13,633 nucleotides of DNA from a bacterium (GTDB taxonomy: Bacteria > Tectomicrobia > Entotheonellia > Entotheonellales > Entotheonellaceae): assembly GCA_027294925.1 (NCBI GenBank), contig JAPULM010000614.1:1-13633 (forward strand), written 5' to 3'. Position numbers and translations under genes: made by a program. Positions 1-7,517 of this stretch are shown here, in pieces. Each line of letters opens with the position of its first letter. Position 1 is the stretch's first letter. The notes below the pieces were generated by a model. It saw only the letters and a program-made list of their open reading frames with translations, searched no databases and was not told where the DNA came from.

Positions 1-14
1 ATTGCTCGGGACAT

Positions 15-104
15 CTAATCGGCAAGGTAACTGGCCCCCGGCCTTGGAATAGCCCAGCGGTGCATCGCCTGATGCTGGCCCTTGTGCAGGATGGGCAGTG
101 TCAT
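15..104 (-). CDS. possible 29-residue ORF overlapping the end of the DHS-like gene
   Basis: The start codon of this short ORF overlaps the stop codon of the upstream DHS-like gene in an ATGA arrangement, the usual geometry of translational coupling. It encodes 29 residues, beginning MTLPILHKG, and ends in TAG. I recognise no family, and a chance ORF of this length is quite possible. A second frame across the same bases stays open to the window edge, so the next gene of the operon could instead begin just outside the window. Only the overlap argues for it. Confidence 0.2.
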   Translation of the reverse strand: MTLPILHKGQHQAMHRWAIPRPGASYLAD

Positions 105-1252
105 TGAGGTGCCTGTAACGGTTTGCTCGGCGTTAAACTAGGTACAAACGTTTTTTTGGGCCCCGGGGATGCACGCTGGCTCTCCAGAAGCCCTTGAACC
201 AGTAGTGGTAAGACGACGGTCGCATCCGCATACACCTCTGCGAAACGCCCACCATCCTCAGGCGGCACGAATTTCCCCCACGAAATACCCTCCGCATAGG
301 TTGAACCGCTGAGGCCACCCCAATGGGTGGGCTCCGGACATAGCCGTACAGCATAGTGGAAGCGTGGCACGCGTTGTGCGAGGTCGAGACGCTCAGCCAT
401 AAAATCGATGTAGGGTCCGACTTGCTGGGCCCAATTACGCGGTACACCGCCACCGATGGTAAAAATACCCGTTCGGGACGCTTGCACAATGTCGTGCGCG
501 TAGAGCTGCAGGTCCTGATACGGGTTGAATGGTGGAAGTTGAGCCAATAGATCACTGAGCCTTTGCGGATTAGCATCACTGTTTGACGCAATACGGCCCT
601 CGTTTATGGCGCGACGCATGGCCCAAAACGATAGGTCCAAACCCATTTCGGAATCTGTAAAAGCTGGAATATAGACCGGTACCCCCTGGCGATAAGCGCT
701 CTTGAGGACGCCATCACCCGCATAATCTTCATCTAGAATCTGTCCGATCATGCGGGTGATGGTGGCGGAAGACCAGATTTGCTGCGCATCGAGCTGATCC
801 AGGGCGCGATGCACGACTTTCTCAACGTCATACAAGTTGGCTTCCATTTCGATCGTGTCATACACTCGGTTGTAACCCTTCGCGTGCAGTTCTGTATCCG
901 ACGCGCCACGCGGTAACCGGTAATGCACCAGGCCAAGCGACTCGGTTAGACCATGGGTGAGCAGGGCGCCGGTGGCGATGATAACGTTGATCATGCCATG
1001 ATCGATCATGCGGCATAGCAGGGTGCCCATTTTAGCTACCGTCATGGCGCCGGATAGGGTTGCCACCACCAGGCAGTCGGGATCGTTTATCATCGCTTGC
1101 ATGACGTCAAACGCTTCCCCGATCTGGCGTCCTCCAAAGGCGGTCTTTTGCATGGCCTTGAGTAGATCGGAGAAGCTGTGTACATGATCCGGGTTGAGAC
1201 TCTCAAGCGGCTCTAGTCCGTCCTGCCGGCCATCGTGAAACTGACGGGCCAT
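101..1252 (-). CDS. deoxyhypusine synthase-like protein (DHS family)
   Basis: This is a 383-residue member of the deoxyhypusine synthase family, whose enzymes move the aminobutyl group of spermidine in an NAD-dependent reaction. Bacteria lack eIF5A, so bacterial relatives are thought to act on small amines (for example homospermidine-type synthesis) or are uncharacterised. Visible family features are the NAD-site stretch IIATGALLTHGLTE (about 91-104), PVYIPAFTDSEMG (192-204), the glycine-rich IGGGVPRNW (266-274), and EGISWGKF (321-328), in which Lys327 aligns with the catalytic lysine of eukaryotic DHS. The C-terminal 25 residues, rich in Pro and Lys, extend beyond the usual family end. A strong AGGAGG lies five bases before the ATG. 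It follows the coxG-like gene by 32 bases and is probably co-transcribed. The family call is firm; the substrate is unknown. Confidence 0.9.
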   Translation of the reverse strand: MARQFHDGRQDGLEPLESLNPDHVHSFSDLLKAMQKTAFGGRQIGEAFDVMQAMINDPDCLVVATLSGAMTVAKMGTLLCRMIDHGMINVIIATGALLTHGLTESLGLVHYRLPRGASDTELHAKGYNRVYDTIEMEANLYDVEKVVHRALDQLDAQQIWSSATITRMIGQILDEDYAGDGVLKSAYRQGVPVYIPAFTDSEMGLDLSFWAMRRAINEGRIASNSDANPQRLSDLLAQLPPFNPYQDLQLYAHDIVQASRTGIFTIGGGVPRNWAQQVGPYIDFMAERLDLAQRVPRFHYAVRLCPEPTHWGGLSGSTYAEGISWGKFVPPEDGGRFAEVYADATVVLPLLVQGLLESQRASPGPKKTFVPSLTPSKPLQAPQ

Positions 1253-1284
1253 GCTGACCTCCTCTTATGAGCCAGTCGGTAAAG

Positions 1285-1725
1285 CTACTGGCGATCGATT
1301 TCTTCACTAAGCTTGTTTAACGACTGATTGATAATCATCTTAGCCACGCCGCTGATCATCCGTTGTCCGACGCTGGCAATCAGTCCCCCAACCTGCGTGT
1401 CGGCATTATAAGTGAGTACGGTTACGCCGTCCTGTTCGGTCAGATCAATACTTGCCTCACCTTTGACAAAGCCGGCCGTGCCGCTACCGTCGATGAGCAT
1501 GCGAAAGTGGCTTGGCGCCGTCTTGTCCAACAGTTGTACCGTGCCTGCATAAGTTCCTTGCACTGCGGCGATGCCAAGTTTTAGGGTGGCTTCAAAGGTG
1601 TCTGGCGCCACTTCTTCCAACCGTTCGCAGCCTGGCATGATCTTTGCCATTGACTCAGGTTGCATGAGAAACGCCCATACCTTGTCACGTGGGGCTTGTA
1701 ATGTGTAATTGCCTTGCATTTTCAC
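1285..1725 (-). CDS. coxG: CoxG-family SRPBCC protein (carbon monoxide dehydrogenase subunit G-like)
   Basis: This 146-residue protein has the compact START/SRPBCC fold signature of CoxG. The N-terminal strand is followed by APRDKVWAFLMQPESMAKIMPGCERLEEV, then an alternating beta-sheet region (FEATLKLGIAAVQGTYAGTV; FVKGEASIDL), and a final amphipathic helix (GVAKMIINQSLNKLSEEI). CoxG proteins help place CO-dehydrogenase-type molybdenum hydroxylases at the membrane, and many orphan members are annotated only by fold. I chose the GTG at 1725 because AAGGAG sits about ten bases upstream; the ATG two codons later is possible but poorly spaced. No coxS, coxM or coxL gene is in the window, so a CO-oxidation role is not supported. 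It leads a two-gene unit with the DHS-like gene. Confidence 0.85.
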   Translation of the reverse strand: MKMQGNYTLQAPRDKVWAFLMQPESMAKIMPGCERLEEVAPDTFEATLKLGIAAVQGTYAGTVQLLDKTAPSHFRMLIDGSGTAGFVKGEASIDLTEQDGVTVLTYNADTQVGGLIASVGQRMISGVAKMIINQSLNKLSEEIDRQ

Positions 1726-1769
1726 GATGCGATGGCTCCTTAATGATACTTAGCGGTTGGCAGACTCAT

Positions 1770-1813
1770 GCGGAACGCGGATTGCGGAATTGAAAGAAAA
1801 GGTGTTATTCCGC
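1770..1813. promoter_or_regulatory. operator-like array: three tandem GCGGAWY heptamers plus inverted half-site
   Basis: Three contiguous heptamers, GCGGAAC, GCGGATT and GCGGAAT, run from 1770 to 1790. The exact reverse complement of the last, ATTCCGC, lies at 1807-1813 after a 16-base gap. The dyad ends directly against a TATGTA hexamer and spans a TTGAAA hexamer, so a bound protein would block or organise a promoter. The position between divergent genes fits a local transcriptional regulator, but none is encoded in the window. The repeats are seen directly; the operator role is inferred. Confidence 0.4.
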
Positions 1814-1819
1814 TATGTA
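1790..1819 (+). promoter_or_regulatory. candidate sigma-70-type promoter inside the operator dyad
   Basis: TTGAAA at 1790-1795 and TATGTA at 1814-1819 are separated by 18 bases. The -35 box overlaps the inverted-repeat array, which would suit repression. It would give a leader of roughly 250 bases before the ligase start, so it may not be the main promoter. Confidence 0.3.
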
Positions 1820-1925
1820 AGCATTTATGTCTGGTTACTCAGTACTCGGCCTTAACCAAACTATATTACACGTGGATGGATGGAAGTACAACCAGGCAGA
1901 AGTCCCTCTCTGATCATTACCGATC

Positions 1926-1954
1926 TTGCAATGCGTCTGCTACCTTCGTAAACT
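1926..1954 (+). promoter_or_regulatory. candidate sigma-70-type promoter for the CoA ligase
   Basis: TTGCAA (1926-1931) and TAAACT (1949-1954) are spaced by 17 bases on the plus strand, leaving a leader of about 115 bases before the chosen ligase start. Both boxes depart from consensus, so this is a weak prediction. Confidence 0.3.
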
Positions 1955-2077
1955 TTACCTCACCATGATACCGGCGAAAGTAGGTGCCCGTTGTAACGCG
2001 ATGCTATGTTGGCATCTTTTATTGGCTTGTCCTGGTTGGCTATGGCGATTTTTTGCATCATCAGTGGGGTCAGAATT

Positions 2078-3625
2078 ATGGATGAGTTGGCGCTTCCCGA
2101 TAGCTTAAATATCGCCACGGCGTATGTCGACGCTAATGTCGAAGCTGGGCGTGGCGATCAGACAGCAATATTGTATCAGGATCAGGAAGTTTCCTATGCG
2201 GAAGTTTTGGAGAATGTCAACCGCACTGGCAACACCCTGCGCGATTTAGGTATAGGGATTGAGGACCGCGTTGCGCTGTTGCTGCTCGACTGCCCCGAGT
2301 TTATTTATAGCTTTTTTGGCGCCATCAAAATCGGCGCCATTGCGGTTCCGATGAATACCTTTCTGCGGCCGTCTGACTATCTTTATCTGATTAATGATAG
2401 TCGTGCCAAGAGCGTCATCGTTAGCCAAGCCCTACTGCCACAAATTGCATCGATTCACGATGATCTAAAATATCTCCGGCATGTCATCGTGGTGGGTGAG
2501 GCGGGGAACTATTTAGACTTTCAAGCGCTGCTGAACAATGCCTCAAGCTCATTGCAAGCCGAACCCTTGAGTCAAGACGATATGGCGTTTTGGCTCTACA
2601 GTTCGGGTAGTACGGGGGTTCCTAAAGGGGCGGTGCATCTGCAGCACGATATGTTGTACGTGAGCGATTTATTTGGCCAACAGTTCATGCAGATGACGGC
2701 GCAAGACCGAACCTTTTCGGCTGCCAAATTGTTTTTTGCCTATGGCCTTGGCAATAACATGTATATGCCGATGCGGGTGGGCGCGTCTGCTGTGTTGCTG
2801 CCGGACCGCCCTACTCCTGAAGCGATGTTTGAAACCATCAGCCGCTATCGGCCGACTATTTTTTATGGTGTGCCAACCCTATATGCACAGATGCTGCAGG
2901 TGGAAAATGCGTCGTCGAGGTACGATCTCAGCTCGCTGCGGCTTTGCCTATCGGCTGGCGAGTCGCTGCCGCCAGAGTTGTACCGCCGTTGGAAGGATCG
3001 TTTTGGCTTGGATATCTGTGACGGCATTGGCTCTACCGAAGCGTTGCACATCTTCATTGCCAACCGCCCCGACGCCTTGCGGGCGGGTAGCACGGGCAAG
3101 GTTGTGCCTGGCTATGAGGCTAAAATCGTCGATGAGGACGGCCATGAGCTTGGCGTAGATACGGTTGGCACATTACTTGTGCGGGGTGATAGCACGTCGC
3201 CGTTCTATTGGAATAAACATCGTAAAACTCAACAAACCATGCAGGGTGAGTGGCTCAATACGGGCGACAAATTTAGCCGCGATGATGAGGGTTACTATTG
3301 GTTTGCCGGGCGCTCAGATGACATGCTCAAGGTGGGTGGCATTTGGGTGTCGCCAATCGAGGTTGAAAATGCCATCGTCGAGCATCAAGCCGTGCTTGAA
3401 ACCGCTGTCATCGGGGCGCTGGACGAGGACGATTTGGTTAAACCAAAAGCTTATATTATGCTCCGCCAGGGCGTTACCCCATCGCCTGAACTAGAGGCAG
3501 AGTTAAAAGACTTCGTGAGGAACAAAATTGCGCACTATAAATATCCACGCTGGATTGAGTTTGTTGATGACCTGCCAAAGACGGCAACCGGCAAGATCCA
3601 GCGTTTTAAGCTACGTGAGATGTAA
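2078..3625 (+). CDS. AMP-forming aromatic acid:CoA ligase, benzoate-CoA ligase family
   Basis: This 515-residue adenylating enzyme would activate a carboxylic acid with ATP and CoA to an acyl-CoA. It shows the class I core motifs: P-loop YSSGSTGVPKG (174-184), DGIGSTEAL (315-323), NTGDK (394-398), hinge GRSDDMLKVGGIWVSP (411-426), and catalytic Lys506 in PKTATGKIQRFKLREM. FFAYGLGNNMYMPM (219-232) and RPTIFYGVPTLYA (258-270) are typical of the benzoate/4-hydroxybenzoate-CoA ligase group. The frame is open back to an ATG at 2006, which would add 24 hydrophobic residues. Family members begin near the 2078 ATG, so I prefer that despite a weak GGGGT ribosome site. It converges on hyuB with 20 bases between stops. 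Benzoate itself is only one of several possible substrates. Confidence 0.88.
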   Translation: MDELALPDSLNIATAYVDANVEAGRGDQTAILYQDQEVSYAEVLENVNRTGNTLRDLGIGIEDRVALLLLDCPEFIYSFFGAIKIGAIAVPMNTFLRPSDYLYLINDSRAKSVIVSQALLPQIASIHDDLKYLRHVIVVGEAGNYLDFQALLNNASSSLQAEPLSQDDMAFWLYSSGSTGVPKGAVHLQHDMLYVSDLFGQQFMQMTAQDRTFSAAKLFFAYGLGNNMYMPMRVGASAVLLPDRPTPEAMFETISRYRPTIFYGVPTLYAQMLQVENASSRYDLSSLRLCLSAGESLPPELYRRWKDRFGLDICDGIGSTEALHIFIANRPDALRAGSTGKVVPGYEAKIVDEDGHELGVDTVGTLLVRGDSTSPFYWNKHRKTQQTMQGEWLNTGDKFSRDDEGYYWFAGRSDDMLKVGGIWVSPIEVENAIVEHQAVLETAVIGALDEDDLVKPKAYIMLRQGVTPSPELEAELKDFVRNKIAHYKYPRWIEFVDDLPKTATGKIQRFKLREM

Positions 3626-3630
3626 AGCGA

Positions 3631-3667
3631 CAACGCTAGGCGTTCTCACCCTTGCGTTGGCTTTTTG
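3631..3667 (+). terminator. possible rho-independent terminator of the ligase gene
   Basis: Just after the ligase stop, CAACGC (3631-3636) can pair with GCGTTG (3654-3659), followed by GC and five T residues (3662-3666). A competing smaller hairpin, AACGC-TAG-GCGTT, lies at 3632-3644. The structure overlaps the 3' end of the convergent hyuB gene. The stem is short, so the call is tentative. Confidence 0.3.
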
Positions 3668-5232
3668 TCTTTTGTCCCGTAACCGCCGCCGCCGGGCGTG
3701 GCAATAATCAAACGATCTCCCGCCTCGACATGCATATTGAATTTCGACGCTAGCTTGCGGCGCCGGTTGTGATGCAGCAGGGCGTTCTCGCCGCTTTTAG
3801 CGGCTTCGCCGCCTTCTAAGCCATATGGGCGTAATTTGCGCCGCTCGGAGAGCATGGTGACCTGGGCGTCGCCGAGGAATTCCATTTCTCGGGTGATGCC
3901 GTCCCCGCCTGGGTACTTACCCTTACCGCCGGAATGATGGCGAATGGCGTAGCGTGTCACCCGTAACGGGTATGCATGTTCCAGGGCTTCAATCGGGGTA
4001 TTTAGCGTATTCGTCATATGCGCGTGGCTGGCGTGCAGCCCCGGCAGGCCAGGACGGCCACCGAGACCGCCGGCAATGGTTTCGTAATAGGTGAAATGTT
4101 CCCCGTTGCGCGGGTCATAGCCTCCCACCGTCACGTTGTTCATCGTGCCACAGCTAGCGGCTGCAACGCGGTCCGGCATGGCGTTGTGCAGAGCCCCTAG
4201 AACCACATCCACAATCCGTTGCGAGGTTTCGACATTGCCGCCGGCAACGGCGCTGGGGAAGGTGCAGTTGACCACGCACCCGTCATCGGCAATGATGTGT
4301 ACCGGTGCCATACAGCCATAGTTGAACGGATACGGTTGCCGGGCCAGGGTGCGAATACAATAGTAGACGGCTGACATGGTGACAGCGAAGTTCGTATTGA
4401 CACTACCGCGCACCTGGGGATCAGAGCCGGCAAAGTCGATCTCTACCTCGTTACCATTGACACGCACGGTGACGTGAATCTTTACCGGCGACGTACTAAT
4501 ACCATCATCGTCCATGTAGTCTTCGAATGTATAGGTGCCATCCGGGATCTCACCGATGACATGGCGTGTCATGCGTTCCGAGTAGTTTTGCAGCTCAGCG
4601 CTGTAGCGCAGCACTTCTTCGAGCCCGTACTTTAACACAGCCTCTCGTAGGCGTCGTTCCCCGGTGCGATTGGCGGCGATTTGCGCCGTCAGGTCCCCTT
4701 CCCTTTCGCGCGGCGTCCGCACATTGGCCAGGATCAGCTGCAGGATATCGCCCTGCACCGTACCATCAACGATGAATTTGACCGGTGGAATACGCAGTCC
4801 TTCCTGAAAAATCTCTGTCGATAAGGGCATCGAGCCAGGCGTCATGCCACCGACATCGGAATGGTGGGCGCGATTGGCGGAGAAGAACACCGGGCGTGGG
4901 TGGTCAGCAATAAAGATCGGCGTCACCAAGGTAATATCAGGCAGGTGGGTACCGCCGCCGTAGGGGTCGTTGACCAATACAGCATCGCCAGGCTGCATCT
5001 CAACATTTTCGATTGCATGCAGGACGGACATCGGCATGGCCCCCAGGTGGACCGGAATATGGGCTGCCTGGGAGATCATGCGTGCCTGCCCGTCAAACAA
5101 CGCACAGGAAAAATCCCGCCGCTCTTTAATATTTGGCGAGAAAGACGTACGACACAGCGTGACGCCCATTTCTTCGGCAATGCCACGCAGGAGATTTTTA
5201 AAGACTTCCAGACGGATGGGATCGTAATCCAT
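3646..5232 (-). CDS. hyuB: hydantoinase B / acetone-carboxylase-alpha-type subunit (HyuB)
   Basis: This 528-residue protein belongs to the HyuB family, the partner of HyuA in ATP-dependent hydantoinases, 5-oxoprolinases and ketone carboxylases. Seen motifs are IKERRDFSCALFD (35-47), HIPVHLGAM (58-66), NDPYGGGTHLPD (88-99), RAHHSDVGGMTPG (121-133), and the C-terminal TPGGGGYG. These match the family's metal and substrate-binding regions, and the length is normal. The frame is open to 5301, which would overlap hyuA. I chose the ATG at 5232 because GGGAGAGG lies just upstream and MDYDPIRLEVFKN is a typical family N-terminus. It follows hyuA by 28 bases, so the two form one operon and probably one complex. 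Substrate (hydantoin, oxoproline-like lactam or ketone) cannot be told from the sequence. Confidence 0.9.
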   Translation of the reverse strand: MDYDPIRLEVFKNLLRGIAEEMGVTLCRTSFSPNIKERRDFSCALFDGQARMISQAAHIPVHLGAMPMSVLHAIENVEMQPGDAVLVNDPYGGGTHLPDITLVTPIFIADHPRPVFFSANRAHHSDVGGMTPGSMPLSTEIFQEGLRIPPVKFIVDGTVQGDILQLILANVRTPREREGDLTAQIAANRTGERRLREAVLKYGLEEVLRYSAELQNYSERMTRHVIGEIPDGTYTFEDYMDDDGISTSPVKIHVTVRVNGNEVEIDFAGSDPQVRGSVNTNFAVTMSAVYYCIRTLARQPYPFNYGCMAPVHIIADDGCVVNCTFPSAVAGGNVETSQRIVDVVLGALHNAMPDRVAAASCGTMNNVTVGGYDPRNGEHFTYYETIAGGLGGRPGLPGLHASHAHMTNTLNTPIEALEHAYPLRVTRYAIRHHSGGKGKYPGGDGITREMEFLGDAQVTMLSERRKLRPYGLEGGEAAKSGENALLHHNRRRKLASKFNMHVEAGDRLIIATPGGGGYGTKDKKPTQG

Positions 5233-5260
5233 GCAGCCTCTCCCGATTTGCGATTTTGAT

Positions 5261-7240
5261 TTACCTGTCAGCCTGTAAGAGCAGATTGTAGCGGCTATCA
5301 ATGCGTCCGCTGAAATCAGACGGCAGCACCGTGGTAGCGCTGTATTCCGTCACCAGGGCCGGCCCGTGCAAGCGGTCTCCCGGCCGCAGGTGTTGGCGGT
5401 CATATACCGAAGCTTCTTGCCAGTGGTCATGGTCGAACATCGAGATCATATCGACTTGCGCCTGTCGGCCATCACCGCGTTGTTCTGCTGCCTGGGGTGC
5501 GTGATAGGTCGCACCCGAAGGCGCGCTGACACGAATACGTACATTGACAACTTGTGTGGCGCGGCTGCTATCTTCGTAACCGTAGCGTTGATCATGGCGG
5601 CGATGGAATTGATCTTCAAAGTTTGGCGTATACGGTATGATGAGTTCAAATGACTGACCGACGTAGCACATATCGAGGAGGCGTGTGAGGTGGATGTCAT
5701 CAGGGCTGACACCTTCGTCCAGCATGCCCTGGCGACCGCGCATTTCCAATTCCTGGAATGCCGCCTCGGCCCGCGCGGCGCTAAAATCCGCTGCCGGGAT
5801 GAGTATCGTTTGGACATATTCTTGCATGTAATCGGAAATAACCATGCCAAATGCCGATAGGATGCCCGCATTGGCTGGCACGAATACTTCCGGAATAGAC
5901 AGTTGACGCGCCATATCGGCGGCATGCATGCCGCCTGCTCCACCAAACGAGACCAGCACAAATTCTCGCGGATCGTGGCCACGTTCGACCGAAATTACAC
6001 GAATGGCGCCTTCCATGTTCGCATTCGCCACTTCTAAAATGCCCTGGCAGGTTGCTTCAGGACTCAGGCGTAACTGTCTAGCAAAGCTTTCTACCGCTTC
6101 TGTGGCGCGTTTGACGTCGAGCTGCATTTGGCCGCCTAGGAACCAGTCCGGATGCAGGCGGCCTAAATACAAATTGGCGTCCGTAACGGTAAGATCGCGT
6201 CCCTTACCATAGCACACCGGCCCTGGGTCCGCGCCGGCGCTTTGCGGGCCCACCTGCAGGGCGCCACCATGGTCCAAATAGGCCAGCGAGCCTCCCCCGG
6301 CGCCTACCGTGTGGATATCGATTACCGGCACTTTTACCGGACAGCCTGCGACGATCGTTTCATTGGTTGTACGAGGCTGCTCGTCACATAACGAAACATC
6401 GGTTGAGGTGCCGCCCATATCAAACGTGATGGCGCGTGTATAGCCAATATCTTGGGCCAGACGAAAGGCGCCGACAACCCCACCAGCCGGTCCGGAAAGT
6501 ACGGTGTGCACGGCCTCTTGATGGGCGCGGTGGGCCGACATGATGCCGCCATTGGAACGCATAACGCTCAGACGCGCCCCGCTGAGGTCAGACATCAGGG
6601 TGCGCAAATAGCGTTGCATGATGGGGCGTAAGTAGGCATTGACGACGGTGGTGCTGCAGCGCTCATATTCTCGGAACTCCGGTAACACCAGATGCGAGGC
6701 AGAGATGGGAATATGCAAACGGGCGGCGGCTTGCTCAAGCGCTTCTTCGTGCGCCGGATTGGCGTAGGCGTGTAACAGACAGATGGCTAGCGACTCAGGT
6801 TTGGACCGCTGCACGCGTTCGAGCACGGCATCAATATCTTCGGGAGAAAGCGGTGTAAGCACCTCGCCGTTGTAAGCTACACGCTCGGGCACACCGAAGC
6901 GTAACCGCGTGGGGACCAGTGGTGGTGGTTTGGTGGCAAACGGATCGTAAAGATCCGGACGCGTCTGACGGCCGATTTCCAGGACATCCTCAAAACCCTG
7001 CGTCGTGATGAGCGCCGTGCGCGCGCCTTTGCGCTCCAGCAGCGCATTGGTTGCCACCGTGGAGCCGTGCACAATGTTGACATCGGCCAGGCTGGGATGC
7101 AAATGGCGTAAGCCCTGAAGGACTGCCCGGGCAGGATTGTCTGGTGTCGAGAGGACTTTGAAAATTTCCACCCGGCCGTCATCCAGCAAAATAAAATCAG
7201 TAAACGTTCCACCGTTATCCACGCCGATCTTCACCGTCAT
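5261..7240 (-). CDS. hyuA: hydantoinase A / acetone-carboxylase-beta-type ATPase subunit (HyuA)
   Basis: This 659-residue protein is the ATP-binding subunit that phosphorylates the substrate (lactam/imide or enolised ketone) before HyuB acts. The ASKHA-fold signatures are complete: VDNGGTFTDF (7-16, phosphate loop 1), HGSTVATNALLERKG (58-72), SGPAGGVVGA (249-258), FDMGGTSTDV (273-282, phosphate loop 2), VGAGGGS (312-318), GADPGPVCYG (336-345) and GGAGGMHA (433-440). The length is close to that of other separate HyuA subunits. The ATG at 7240 is preceded by AGGA at seven bases. It is the first gene of the pair with hyuB. No hydantoin racemase, carbamoylase, transporter or third carboxylase subunit is adjacent, which leaves the reaction open. 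The acyl-CoA ligase next door favours an acid-producing reaction such as carboxylation or ring opening. Confidence 0.92.
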   Translation of the reverse strand: MTVKIGVDNGGTFTDFILLDDGRVEIFKVLSTPDNPARAVLQGLRHLHPSLADVNIVHGSTVATNALLERKGARTALITTQGFEDVLEIGRQTRPDLYDPFATKPPPLVPTRLRFGVPERVAYNGEVLTPLSPEDIDAVLERVQRSKPESLAICLLHAYANPAHEEALEQAAARLHIPISASHLVLPEFREYERCSTTVVNAYLRPIMQRYLRTLMSDLSGARLSVMRSNGGIMSAHRAHQEAVHTVLSGPAGGVVGAFRLAQDIGYTRAITFDMGGTSTDVSLCDEQPRTTNETIVAGCPVKVPVIDIHTVGAGGGSLAYLDHGGALQVGPQSAGADPGPVCYGKGRDLTVTDANLYLGRLHPDWFLGGQMQLDVKRATEAVESFARQLRLSPEATCQGILEVANANMEGAIRVISVERGHDPREFVLVSFGGAGGMHAADMARQLSIPEVFVPANAGILSAFGMVISDYMQEYVQTILIPAADFSAARAEAAFQELEMRGRQGMLDEGVSPDDIHLTRLLDMCYVGQSFELIIPYTPNFEDQFHRRHDQRYGYEDSSRATQVVNVRIRVSAPSGATYHAPQAAEQRGDGRQAQVDMISMFDHDHWQEASVYDRQHLRPGDRLHGPALVTEYSATTVLPSDFSGRIDSRYNLLLQADR

Positions 7241-7387
7241 TGTCGTGTCCTATTTCCCCTGTCGTGCTATAGACGATATGTTTTACCCGACTGACCACTT
7301 ATCTCATCCCTATTACGTCTTGAAATGCCGTTTGATATCCCCCCTCCCAGCCAGCCGTCCCGAGGCCCTCGCACCGCGAACCCCTCT

Positions 7388-7459
7388 AAGGCTTCAGCTT
7401 AACCCATCCTGATCTGCATGTCCAGACCGCGCATTGCCGTGCTACGCCTAGCTGCGAGC
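7388..7459. repeat. diverged direct repeat, copy 1 (downstream of the cytochrome gene)
   Basis: Bases 7388-7428 align without gaps to 10702-10742 (32 of 41 identical, including the 12-base core CTGCATGTCCAG). After a 10-base insertion (7429-7438), 7439-7459 align to 10743-10763 (18 of 21). Both copies have the same orientation, lie outside recognised genes and flank the cytochrome gene. Read on the minus strand, both contain an open frame ending GLDMQ(I/L)RM plus one or two residues, which may be coincidental. Confidence 0.6.
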
Positions 7460-7517
7460 CGCTGTGACAGCCGGGCGAAAAAGGCTTTCAAACCCTCTAT
7501 CCGTCCATTTGCATGAC

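Larger units (their letters stand above)
1726..2077. other. divergent intergenic region between coxG-like gene and ligase
   Basis: This 352-base stretch separates the two divergently transcribed units. Short ORFs here have no coding character. It contains three tandem heptamers with an inverted half-site (1770-1813), two candidate plus-strand promoters, and a weak hairpin GATGC/GCATC followed by TTTTATT (2000-2023). No convincing promoter was found for the coxG direction, although one must lie here. Confidence 0.6.

Noticed and set aside
2006..2077. A 24-residue hydrophobic N-terminal extension of the CoA ligase, resembling a membrane anchor or signal.
   Set aside because: The benzoate-CoA ligase family starts near the internal ATG at 2078, the enzyme is cytosolic, and the extension lies in leader DNA without a ribosome site for its ATG.
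7470..7500. A rho-independent terminator for the cytochrome gene on the minus strand (GGTT/AGCC stem followed by TTTTT).
   Set aside because: The stem is four pairs including a G-T wobble, too weak to call.
7241..7517. A promoter for the hyuA-hyuB operon on the minus strand.
   Set aside because: Candidate hexamers such as TTCAAG with TAAGTG are present at 17-base spacing but match consensus too poorly to list.
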